From: Antedon mediterranea
Taxonomy: Eukaryota > Echinodermata > Crinoidea > Comatulida > Antedonidae
Reading direction: 5' to 3'
NCBI RefSeq assembly: GCF_964355755.1
Contig: NC_092675.1
Coordinates: forward strand, 2,080,312-2,144,311
DNA length: 64,000 nucleotides
The position numbers and the translations under genes were made by a program. Positions 24,601 through 33,655 of this stretch are shown here, one piece after another (the first letter of the stretch is position 1; every line of letters begins with the position of its first letter). The notes under the pieces are model-generated. The model made no database searches. It saw nothing but the letters and a program-made list of their open reading frames with translations, and had not been told where the DNA came from.

Positions 24601-27600
24601 TAACATTTAAAGCGCAGTGCGCGCGCAAAAATCTGCGCACTCATGGCAATTTTGTAAACGCTTAAAATTGCCTGGAACGTACTCTTATTTCATCGAAAAT
24701 AAATTTTAAAAATTTTAAGCGCGCGTACGCATGCGTTACATGCGCTACGCACGTAATTGTATTGCCATAATTTATGATGATTTATGCCCTGAAATTTATG
24801 AGTACCAAATTTTATTTAATTGTGATTTATGGTTGTGAAGATATGATTACAAACGTGATTTCGTTAAATCGTGCGTAGACCGCGTAGATTTTTTTTCGCA
24901 CCGTGAAAACATAACCACATCGATTCCTGGCCATAAGGAATATACTGTGAAAAATTGACTTAGCTAGATTAAACTGATATCAAGATAAGGTCAGAAAGCG
25001 ATAAAACGCATAGTGATACCGGACCGACAGACAGACCGACCGACATAGTGAACTATAGAGTCGCGTCCACGCGACTAAAAAGGGTGAAATAACAAACTTT
25101 TGTTCGACCAAAATTTTGGTCAAGGTGGATAATAAAAATGATGTGATTTCTAATGATATATTCAACAACAAACATTGCAAAGAAATATTTAAGAGGGAAA
25201 ATATATCGTTTCGTCATAATAACCGTTCAGTGGTTTTACCTCATAAAAGTTCATGTGGAAATTGAAGTCTCCTTTACCATTGGCTCCAAAAGAAATTCTA
25301 TCGAATACTGGCAAAAACTCATTACTAATGCTTGACTTTTTGCTAAAGCTACAGGTTACTGGTATAGAAACGTCTTTCTTTCTGATAATATCGTCAGTTC
25401 CCGTATTAGAGCTTCTGATTAGGTTCGTATAAACAATCGCATCATCCTTTTCCTGTATGATTTTTTAGAAAGCAAAAGGAAACATTGGGGAAAATATACT
25501 CAATAGTAAATATATCAAATTGAAGTCTTAATCTTTTTTCCCAGATGTAACGTACGGAACCATCGTTTCTTCAAAAGTTAAATGGTAGCATTAATCATTA
25601 AGCTTGGTTCCCACTAGGGAGACGCAACGTAAGGGCATAGACGAATCGCAAGCGAATAGACCAATGAAAAGCGACAGTTGGAATAATCCATCGCTTTCGA
25701 TTGGTCAAATCACTTACCGTTGCGCTCACTTCTTTGCGTTACGTCCTAGTGGGAAGCAATATTTAATGCAAGCACAACAAGTTGACCATAACAATTAAGC
25801 TGTGGATTATGCAGACAGTAAACTCGCTAGCGTTGCGCTTACGTCATTGTTTTTCGTCCTAGTGTTATAAACCAAGCTTTAAAGAAAAATATAACAAGTT
25901 TAGATCATAATACTACCTGAGATATCGTTCCGCATGTTGTAGGTGTAAACGTAAATGTGACGTAATTGTCGTTGTACGATCCTTTACAACTCGGGTCATA
26001 GAGCCGTAAGCCAGTTACATCAGCATTCCCAAAATTATCCTTTGGTATTTGGACAGTAATTTGATCTTCTGTACAAGTAACTACTTGTTCTGAAACATAG
26101 TTAAAATAATTCGGAAATTAAACCCATATTTTAGTCATTTCATTTATTTAAAATCTTCTTTATAATTAAATCCAATGCGAATGGGACTTTAAACTTTAAC
26201 CTCGGCTTACACTTACCGTCTATTTCATGATTTGGTAAGCTGGTCTGAACAGGTTCTGGAATTAGCGTTACGTCATCGGTTTCCGAGTCTGTTACAAACA
26301 CTAAAAAAAAGTGATTTTCCACTATTTTACCGAACTATGACCAATGAACTGAAATGACCGCCAAACCCATTACTCAGCAAATTTAAGTTAGTAAATTGCA
26401 CAGTATAGTAAAATTGAACATCAATAATAATACAAGGATGTGGTTATGAATGTAGTTAGATTTCCGAGAAATAAAAAAATAAAATATATTCTAGTAGATT
26501 TTCGGGGTGATAATTAAAATGTAGATTAGTAACCAATAGGGGAATATTTTGATCAAAGTTCCAACCACGTGGGACGGGGAGGGAGAGATTCGACAGGCTG
26601 CTTTATAATTTGGTTTTTACAAATTGTCGAAAGTATGTGCGAGGTTGAGTTGAAACCAACTGGACCTTTAGAGTAGGTTACTTAAAAAATAGACTGTTAG
26701 CTAAAAATTATGACCTGATACTCAATGAATGTGAGTTTAGTTACTAGAAAACTTCATTGCTGCTTTGAAAATTCGATGCAGGCATATGGGCCTAGTAGTT
26801 CTACTGATACTGTGATGTATAACTAATTTGTTATAAATTTCTACAGCAAAATAAATTTACCACCAGTGCTTCCCAATTCACCACCAGTGCTTCCTAATTC
26901 TTCAGTTATCACTTCAACGATTTCTTCAAACTCTGTCACAAATTGTGTGACTGGCTTGACAGTGTGTTGTACATCGTGATCTGTGAAAACTAAACCCACA
27001 AGAAAATCATTTTGTTACCTGACCTCATATCTTCTTCTATAACTTGGTTTTGTGATGCCATAATTATATTACCTTTTGAAACAGTTATTATTGACTTTGA
27101 ATTAAATGTAATGATAGCTAACGCAATATCACACACGCCAGATACCCATCGTCTATATATTATGATTGTGATATCAAAATATTATGAGGCTCAAGCTTAT
27201 AATTTGTGGTAAAGACTACGTCTTTAACAAATATTTAAAAGACGATAATTAATAGCTTTGAATTGAATGATATCTTGGTACTGCAATATCACACACGCCA
27301 GATACCCATCATAGATACTTACATCATATAAACATAATCATAAACAATAAGTACAAACCTATTTGTTCAGTAGTCGGTTGTTCTGTATTTAGGTAGATCG
27401 TTTCCTCTATTGATGTAGTGGCAACTGGCTCGAGATTATACTCTGTGGTAAAGACTACGTCTTTCGTCGTAGGCATCGAAGTTGTAACATCTGATTAATT
27501 AAAACACATTTAATTGCGCTTGCAATTGTCACTATTAACATCTTTGTTATTATAGTTTTCACTATTATTCATTTATTTATTCATCTTCTTTATTTTGGAA

Positions 27601-30028
27601 TACCATAATTCCATACTTTTTCCATAGAAAAAACTACATAACTATCATAATCATCGCCATCATCAAGGTATCATTTATGATTAGAAGCACACCCATGACG
27701 TAAGTTCGATAACGTTGGTCCATTGCTAGAAAACCATACGTATGCCATTGATTCTAATCATGAATTTCATTTCAAGTAAAAATACGTGTTTGCTTCTACA
27801 TTTTAATAAACATTTTTTTCCCTTTTTTTTTACATTTTAATGTCTCTCTGTGCATGTTTAATTTTAATAGGTACCATTTTAATTTAATTTGTAACTAGCC
27901 TTTGGCCACGAGATGTTACACATAGATGTTATTGCATTTAATAAAAGTAATATATAACATTTGACTGGAAAATGTTCTATAGGATAGCCTACAGTACTTG
28001 TAAGTAAGTGTTGCCTACTTTTTCGATTTTGAGAGGCATGGTATTCATTGTTAATCAACTTATAGATTAAACTGTTTGTTATTGTTTTCTTTTTCAATTG
28101 AAAGAAGAAATGTTTGGTTGAATAACCGCAAATATACTTACCAGCCGGACATATATGCGAATTGATTTTGACAGAGTCGATTGCTACATCTCCAACGTAA
28201 GTATTTCCACGAATTCCTTCAAAAACGACCGTCGTTCCTCCAACCGTCACCATAAAAGATACCTCGGCCTTCATCCATTCATTTCCTTGTTCACCATGTT
28301 CACTCCAGATGAGATCACCGAGTTCGTTCTCTTCATTGGCTAGGCGTACTGCTAATGATCCGATGTCAACTCCTCGCATGTAGTACCAAAACGATAGACA
28401 GTAATAAAAGCCGACGTTATTTAGTGGTTCACTTATTAGTCTGGCCGTGTCGTAGTGTCGTCTTGGCGATGAAACTTCAATATAGATGTAGTTGTTGCCT
28501 GCGCATTCAAAAACATTACAAATAATAAAATAAGAGTTATATATTTCAGTACAATTTGAAGGTCCAAGAGTTTGTTTCATCAGGAAGATGAATAAATGAA
28601 ATTCAAAAGATGAACAAATACAGTTCGAAATATTTCTTTCGAAATTATCTTGTTTTATATATTATCGGTATAATATATTGCATTATATATTACATACATA
28701 TTATAATAGAATAAAAGCCACAATTAATCGATACATTTAGGTATAAACTATTTACAAAAAAATAAAAAAAATTATGGAAAAAATGAACCTAATTGTTTAA
28801 AATTAAGATATAAATGAAAAATAAAAATGGATTTCTAAAGGTAAGCCTAAATGTTCCGTAATCCTAAATGTTCCGTAATCTTACATGGTAACGGTATTGA
28901 TCCCTGATAACCATTGCTAGGCCCTGTTCCAGAAGAGGGTGTGTCACCGCATCTTCGAGTCCAATCGAAGTCATCTCCAGTGTCTTGGGTCCAACTACAG
29001 AATGACTGTTGGAAATCACACCATATTTCTACAAGAGGAGATATAGTATTCAAATGTAATGATATCTAAATTTACAATTTAATTGAATTGCACTAATTTG
29101 TATGCATTCTGTTAAGAATTCAACGCATGTTTCATTTTCCCGAATTATTGTTTCGATTGTGAGATAGTCTTTACATTAGTTTACAATTTGAATCATATCA
29201 TATTATTTATACCATCTTTTCAAATTATCTAGTAAAATGTATTCAAACAATAGAGTAATGGGAAACAATCAAGTACAATGATTAGATATGTGATATTTCA
29301 ATAATTCTATAGAAATACTTACATTAATAATAGGGAAAAAAACAAAAAGACAAAATATTGAAAGCTTAAGTTGCAAAATATTAAGTGTATAATAAACTTA
29401 AAATATGATAAATTATACTTTATAAAATAAGATAAATTCTTCTTAACGCTACGTTTAAAGAAGTTAATGTTAATTAATAATTGACTACAAATTTCCAAAA
29501 GCAGATATTTTAAAAGTCTAACAAAAAAGATATATTTGATATGAACAGGATACATAATAACAGCCACATATTAAAAATATAAGAACAAAAAATTACTTAT
29601 ACAGAATGGAAATTGAGCAAGCCGATGCTCCTTGTATTTATAACAATAAGGAAAGGAGTAGTGAAAAAAAATACCCTCTTCGTACTCTCTGCATATATCT
29701 GGTTGAAATAGAAACGATCATCAATAGGCCTATAAGGAAATATTTGACTTGTTGTGGTACACCACAACATTCTTAAAAGGAAGTAGGCAAAGTTGAGATT
29801 GCTTTACTACAATAGTCTTCTGTATAAACTGGAATTACTACAGTATGAATTCTCGTCAGTTCACATGAAAAAAAAACCACTTAAACAATACACTCCTTTA
29901 GCTCTACTACTACTAAAAAACTCAATATGTGAGATGCATAATAACTTTAAACAATGTTTACCTTCAGATTTCGACAGTGAAATTACAAAAAGAAAAAGAA
30001 AATGTAAGATCAACTTTTTTGGTGCCAT
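15977..30028 (-). CDS. MAM and zona pellucida (ZP) domain single-pass membrane protein, 625 aa
   Basis: Secreted-type glycoprotein whose ZP module normally polymerises into extracellular filaments after cleavage. Exons on the minus strand, 5' to 3': 30028-29962, 29028-28885, 28498-28142, 27490-27359, 26989-26861, 26300-26217, 26089-25917, 25452-25240, 23777-23605, 22923-22824, 16682-16520, 16119-15977. They total 626 codons with consistent phases. Exon 1 encodes a signal peptide ([19 protein letters not shown]). Residues 23-189 are a MAM domain ([45 protein letters not shown]). Residues 190-304 are an acidic Ser/Thr linker made of three phase-1 exons. The ZP module follows: ZP-N from [14 protein letters not shown], then ZP-C. 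A furin-type site RKRR (553-556) follows the last ZP cysteines, and a TM helix (about 590-612) with a short basic tail ends the protein. Introns between exons 2 and 7 are phase 1, as usual for shuffled modules. The intron 16683-22823 is enlarged by transposons. The ligand and polymer partners are unknown. Confidence 0.93.
16227..16243 (+). repeat. poly(G) run, 17 bases
   Basis: Seventeen consecutive G in the intron between the last two exons of the MAM-ZP gene. On the transcript strand this is a C run. Length is likely to be polymorphic or subject to assembly error. Confidence 0.8.
16815..16977. repeat. 84-85 bp tandem repeat, left block
   Basis: About two copies of a unit running TTCTACTTGTAAAGTGACTT ... 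CTAACTTGTAAACTGACTTAG. The same unit resumes at 21620-21722 and 22267-about 22400, so a once continuous array was split by two insertions. Confidence 0.85.
16978..17295 (+). pseudogene. L1-type ORF1 C-terminal fragment
   Basis: An open frame from the insertion boundary to TGA at 17293-17295 (105 codons), without a start codon. It contains [16 protein letters not shown] and [18 protein letters not shown], matching the C-terminal domain of L1 ORF1 RNA-binding proteins. The upstream coiled coil and RRM were lost by 5' truncation, so this copy cannot make ORF1 protein. A 476-bp spacer separates it from ORF2. Confidence 0.85.
17772..21443 (+). CDS. L1/Tx1-like LINE ORF2: APE endonuclease plus reverse transcriptase, 1223 aa
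   Basis: Replication enzyme of the LINE: it nicks target DNA and primes reverse transcription. The start is ATG at 17772. The endonuclease starts at once: SLNVRGLRN (Asn10), LLQETH (Glu39), GGDFN, and SDHSLIT at its end. The RT has [56 protein letters not shown] and the catalytic FADD (residues 696-699). A C-terminal zinc knuckle [18 protein letters not shown] (C-x2-C-x8-H-x4-C) is present. No stop or frameshift in 1223 codons points to a young copy. Clade assignment to L1/Tx1 rests on the LQETH and RT motifs and is less certain than the LINE call. Confidence 0.95.
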   Translation: MGSIDICSLNVRGLRNPFKRSTVFNWLRDQPFSIYLLQETHCTHELETAWRNDWGSEIKFSNGKNNSAGVCILLKLNVSYKIGNIYNDQNGKFIIMNIQIEDKHITIANLYGPNDDNSFFFEQFNNKIEEFAQYSLIIGGDFNTILEPDLDKKNGRGQIHPRSVEQINSIKDNYNLIDIWRQENPTKTQFTWHSNQSPKVFCRLDYFLISYELWSQVEKTLISPGFKSDHSLITLSIHGITSKRGSGFWKLNTSLLSDPQYVKEIKETIKNTKEECLENNPHTVWEMIKCNTRRTSMSYSGRLNKTIKKDADRLNNEIKTLEEQYCVNSNEKITEMIQIKRNELESIYEIRTRGSLIRSKARWIEEGEKSTKYFLNLERRNYNKKHITKITTDNGDITNPDDIINEEKRFYESLYSFEGENNNVNPADIFDKIHIDKINKDDESICDQPLRDTECLEALKAMDNNKTPGTDGFPAEFYKLFWNDIKDTLINAYHYSFQSGFLSISQKRGVISLIPKKDKSPLLLKNWRPISLLNVDYKILAKAIATRLKCVLPSVINPDQTGFLKGRYIGENIRLVYDVIKYAEMHNKPNLLFFVDFEKAFDKVKWDFLDMSLKRFGFGKNMINWIKILYKDIVSCVINNGVTSKFFNLKRGLRQGCPLSPYLFIICAETLGNMVRQSDTFKGIEYNNVDIRISQFADDTVFFLKDQNSIKPIIDILDEFSIYSGLRINYEKSNIMRIGSLRNCDYKTPSEKSISWTKGPVKYLGVNISCNFNDIFRLNFPDKAKNAEQLLNMWKQRSLTLFGKATIIKSLFLPIFTYVFSNLPDPPDCFLQDIQSKIFKFIWNGKPDKVKRKVMLNNFDEGGLKIPHIKSYCTSLKSCWVKRYLDGNQSKWKVFLKSKIKEVGGNIVFETNFSKSSKILKQFERFHKDILSAWSEYNFVEPYTIEDILNQSLWNNSCFDKREFKVEKNWLVKNVNYVKDIVNKEGKILELDEFNQKYNFKPDFLLYHQIVNSIPKLWKQKLIEQGINTTNEVESKLQTFISVKTRNCHYIYKHIILKNVEEPIGIESKWEKEFDNKLNWKNLFSNLHACTNDTKLKNFQFKFIHRIIYTNTMLFKMSKVDSPMCSFCKEKQETLLHMFFECDLVKNIWENVKQYMYRNINNNLIITKESICFGFGKTHSDANILILITKWYIFSCKIKKQLLNYNHLFHIYQKYKATILLAK
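21620..21722. repeat. 84-85 bp tandem repeat, middle block
   Basis: Continuation of the array at 16815-16977, resuming straight after the LINE poly(A) tail and running to TGACTTAG at 21715-21722, where the next insertion begins. Confidence 0.85.
21723..22266. mobile_element. hAT-like non-autonomous element, about 544 bp
   Basis: It interrupts the tandem repeat with the 8-bp sequence TGACTTAG on both sides (21715-21722 and 22267-22274). The left end TCTAGTCTGGGTTCCAGAC and the reverse complement of the right end, TAGACTTGCCCCAAGTCTG, are imperfectly alike. An inner inverted pair CCAGACGGAG / CTCCGTCTGG lies within the first 110 bp. No transposase ORF. The 8-bp duplication suggests hAT mobilisation; the family is inferred. 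Confidence 0.7.
22267..22400. repeat. 84-85 bp tandem repeat, right block (degenerate)
   Basis: The array resumes with CTACTTGCAAAGTGACTTAC and decays over about 130 bp. Loose ACTTGTAAACTA-like units continue to about 22800, close to the next ZP exon. Confidence 0.65.
24363..25083. repeat. Dispersed CpG-rich repeat with CGAC-CGAC blocks, longest copy (about 720 bp)
   Basis: Left end: CAAGGCCATATAGATGGCTG then CAGTCGCGTG and (CCGA)n. Right end: (CCGA)n, ATAGTGAACTATAGAGTCGC and CACGCGACTA. The left AGTCGCGTG is repeated inverted at the right end, so it may be a DNA transposon. Partial copies are at 30411-30480, 43647-43741 and 52612-52670. It is richer in CG and GCGC than its surroundings. 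It lies in an intron of the MAM-ZP gene and has no credible ORF. Confidence 0.7.
25600..25880. mobile_element. MITE with AAGCTTGGTT ends
   Basis: The left end AAGCTTGGTTCCCACTAGG and the reverse complement of the right end (AAAGCTTGGTTTATAACACTAGG) pair. An inner ACGCAACGTAAG / TTGCGTTACGTCCTAGTGGG pair lies at 25621-25752. It sits in the MAM-ZP intron between exons ending 25917 and starting 25452. No ORF. Confidence 0.7.
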
Positions 30029-30990
30029 GTTGGTACGACCACTCGGAGCTCACGAAGACAAATGAGTATTATTTGAGCGTTGATTAAGTTAGGCACAACG
30101 TGCAAACTTACACTCAATCTTCTTATGTCTCATATATTAGCCTCTTGAGTTTATTTTGCATTCTAATTTGAAAACCAACGCAGGGTTAAAGTGTCCGCTT
30201 TCGTTCTCCCGCACGGGTTTACTTTGGTTCAACGACATCTTTATCCAAGACCTACTTTTCTAAAAACAATTGTTAAAAAAAAGTATAAATGGTTTGTATA
30301 GGCATTTTATTGATATGAATGGTCTATTTGCTTAAACAATGTATTTCTATTAAAATCTACCCACATGTGGATTTACTTAGATATAGTAATTATTCCGGCT
30401 TAAGTTTAAACAAGGCCATATAGATGGCTGCAGTCGCGTGCTTAAGTTAGTGTTTCCCGACTGACCAATCGACCGACATAGTGTGCAACTAAAAAAACAT
30501 TTTGTTTAATTGAGAAACACATAATAATAATGTCGCTCTGTATTCACTATCAACATTTTTTGAAAAAGGAAATGTGATGTGGCCATATATGGACATGATG
30601 ATGTCATATCACTACCATATTTGGGCATGCATTTTCATAGTTTTTAACAGTATTTTTAAATGGTATTTTAACTTTGCCTTTTGCAATTTGATGTATTTTT
30701 CTTTGTTGTTTTATTGTCTTAATTATGCCAAGCAAAACGAATTTCCATTTTAAAGTGGACCAATACAATTTCTTGAATCTTGAATCATTACTAAAATAAT
30801 TCTTTAGATATCTTTAACTGTAATTTCTCTCAATTTAAATGTATTATTAATGAAATTATTTAAATAATCTTATTTACCTTTTTGTATATATTTATATTGG
30901 CTTATATTTATAGTTTAGTTATTTTATTTTCTACCTGTTATTGGTGTTTTAAACTGCTGGCTTGAAATAAAGAAGGAAAGGATTACTACC

Positions 30991-31046
30991 ATTGGGCACA
31001 TCACACTTTTTTTCTAAAACTAGTTTGATAGTGTAGACAGAGCTTA
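30991..31046 (-). mobile_element. Copy of the CAAACTAGTTTGA MITE family
   Basis: The minus strand reads AAGCTCTGTCTACACTATCA, then AACTAGTTTTAG and AAGTGTGATGTGCCC. The same family is at 34244-34305 and 42558-about 42706. A related palindromic stretch (ATGTGATGTGGCCATATATG ... CATATTTGGGCA) is at 30575-30640. Confidence 0.65.
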
Positions 31047-31881
31047 AGAAATATGAACATGACATGTCCGGTCCTGACTTTGTATTTTTGTCTGCCAGGT
31101 GTGTTTGGAAAATCCAGGCCCCATGTTTCACGTGACCAGTACGGTTATCTCCAAATTAAGTTTACCAGCGTGAGACAAACCAGGTACCTGTTTCAATTTC
31201 AAAAACAACACAAATCCCAATGGCCAGTATTATTGCATCGTATTGTAACCTATAACTTCTTCTTGATAGGGGGCATCGGTTAACTTAGCCATTATTTATA
31301 AAACTAGATGGCACGCTCGCTTCGCTCGCGTACCATCTAGGTCGTGCCCACAGATGGTTCTCGAATACACAGTATTTCCAGCGAGAAAAAAATGGAGATT
31401 TCAAACAGTGTACGTACCGCAGGACTATAATACATATTGTCGTTTACAGAAACGAATAAATATACACAATGATTTATGTAGTCAACCAAAATTAGCACCC
31501 TGGGAATTACTTCCGAGAGAAAAACAAAATGAGTCAAATTTTTTTATTTGGACTCATTTAAACAAACCCAATTTGTGTTTTGTATGTAACATTAAGGGTT
31601 GAGGGATGGGGGAGAAGATGGGTACAAAGAGGAAACATTTTAAAATATATTCTTATCCACTCAGTAACGAAATATTGTTTTTAATGTTTTATAGGCCTAT
31701 AAATAATATACCACTAAATACAGTAAAACATTTACGATTTAATACGGTACTTTGTTAAAACTCTCACTGTCATAGTCGATTGAAATAGTAAAGTACACCA
31801 CAACGACGTTTATATATTTTTAAATTATTAATTAATACAAACGTTGAGAAGCAACTGTCAGTAATAACATTTATTTATTTG

Positions 31882-32405
31882 TATATTATATGTTTATAAT
31901 CTAACAGTAGGGCCTACCCACACTCACAGTAATAAAGTTTATTTGTATATATTTTTATATTACATCTAACAGTACCAACACTCACAGTAAGAAATTTGCG
32001 ATTCAAATTGTGATCAAAAGTGGTTAATACCTTAACAGTATTGTACAGCATTGCAATACTATTTATGTTTATTCTCCAAGGGGGCCCATAAATCTAAATC
32101 TATACCTCTATGGTTAAACCAAATAATTTGGAATGTTTATTTCTATATTATATGTTTATAATCTAACAGTAGGGCCTACCCACACTCACAGTAATAAAGT
32201 TTATTTGTATATATTTTTATATTACATCTAACAGTACCAACACTCACAGTAAGAAATTTGCGATTCAAATTGCGATCAAAAGTGGTTAATACCTTAACAG
32301 TATTGTACAGCATTGCAATACTATTTATGTTTATTCTCCAAGGGGGCCCATAAATCTAAATCTATACCTGTATGGTTAAACCAAATAATTTGGAATGTTC
32401 CATTC
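31882..32405. repeat. 262-bp tandem duplication
   Basis: Two adjacent copies, each containing TAACAGTAGGGCCTACCCAC and CTCCAAGGGGGCCCATAAAT, offset by 262 bases with very few differences. Intergenic, no ORF. Confidence 0.9.
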
Positions 32406-33655
32406 ATCACAAATCAATACATTTGTAAAAACGTATATTAAATGTATCAAAATAGTATTTTTTAAAGAAAATCGGCCTGTCTTCAACATTATGATGCTGT
32501 ACTCGAACTGTTCAACCGGTTTTCAGCTATTAAAAACAATTATCGTAGGAGGAGATAGGAAAATGCGAAGCCTCCTCGCATTTTTGTGGCGGGTATTTTT
32601 CAAGACGGACATCCATTAGACAGTGTATACCACGATCGGAAAACACCCCTATTTGGGGCAAATCGTTGAACCTAAATTCGTTTTAATCGTCAATAACTAA
32701 TTATCTAACTTAATTTAATTAGTAAACAGGGTTACATCAGGTGGTTAAAATCAGTACCGAAAGTACCAACCAACTTTATATACCACCGTGTAAAAATTCT
32801 AGAAGTAAGGCGCGATTTACCGAATTTTGCCCTTACGTAAATTTATATATAGATAAGTTTACATCGTGCAGAGATAGTCTGAATAGATGAATAGAAAGTT
32901 ATTTCGTTCTTTATATCTGAAAATAAAACTTTTGTAGATTATTGTAGTTGTGGTTTATGATGATCGAATCTTGTAAATTATGGATAAACATGTTTGCAAA
33001 TTATTTGTCGGGGAGTAACTTCTGGCCAATCACCCATTAAGTCATTCATTTTATAAATGAGTAGTAGTGGGCTGTTTAGAACATAATACACATATTGCGA
33101 TTACGCTGGACGAGTAGCACTGTCTACCCGTAAGTCCATCAGCTGTCAGCGATTCTATACAATTATTTTATTAGAATAACGATTTGAGGCGGCGTTCATA
33201 TTTTCTCTCTGCCTCAGATTATCATAAATAAGTGTAACAGAATACACACATTAATGTCTCAATTTAAAAGTAGTTTTAGCATCAATTTTCAATTACCTTT
33301 GTAGGTAGAAAGCGCGGCGAGCGTGTACCAAAAATATAGTCAACTCTGCAACCAACAATTTCATAACAAATTATTTTTTAATTTGTTCACGAATGGTTTT
33401 GAGGAGATGAACCGGCGGTCAGGTAAGGTAGTTATTAGGTAATAGGTTTTGCTGAACCGTTTTACGGAATCTTAGAAGTCAATGTTGTATTTTGGTTTAA
33501 ATAGGCAAGTAACTCAGCAGTAAACATTATTATTTTAACGACCGTGAGTGTTATTATAGTTCGTGGATATACACATTTATTATTATTATTAGTAGTAGTA
33601 TCACATTCTACTGAATACTGTACGTGTACGGTGAGGACGTTAAAGAAGAGCAGAT

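Larger units (their letters stand above)
30029..33655. other. Intergenic spacer between two divergent genes, repeat-rich
   Basis: It separates the start codons of the MAM-ZP gene (minus) and the first adhesion GPCR (plus), so both promoters must lie here. No exon could be supported. Contents: dispersed CGAC repeat at 30411-30480, two pieces of the CAAACTAGTTTGA element near 30575-30640 and 30991-31046, a palindromic CTAGATGG...CCATCTAG end at 31305-31341, and a 262-bp tandem duplication at 31882-32405. A TATA-like or initiator motif could not be assigned with confidence. Confidence 0.55.

Noticed and set aside
29793-30065. 90-codon plus-strand ORF
   Set aside because: It lies antisense over the signal-peptide exon and first intron of the MAM-ZP gene; its basic residues are the complement of that exon.
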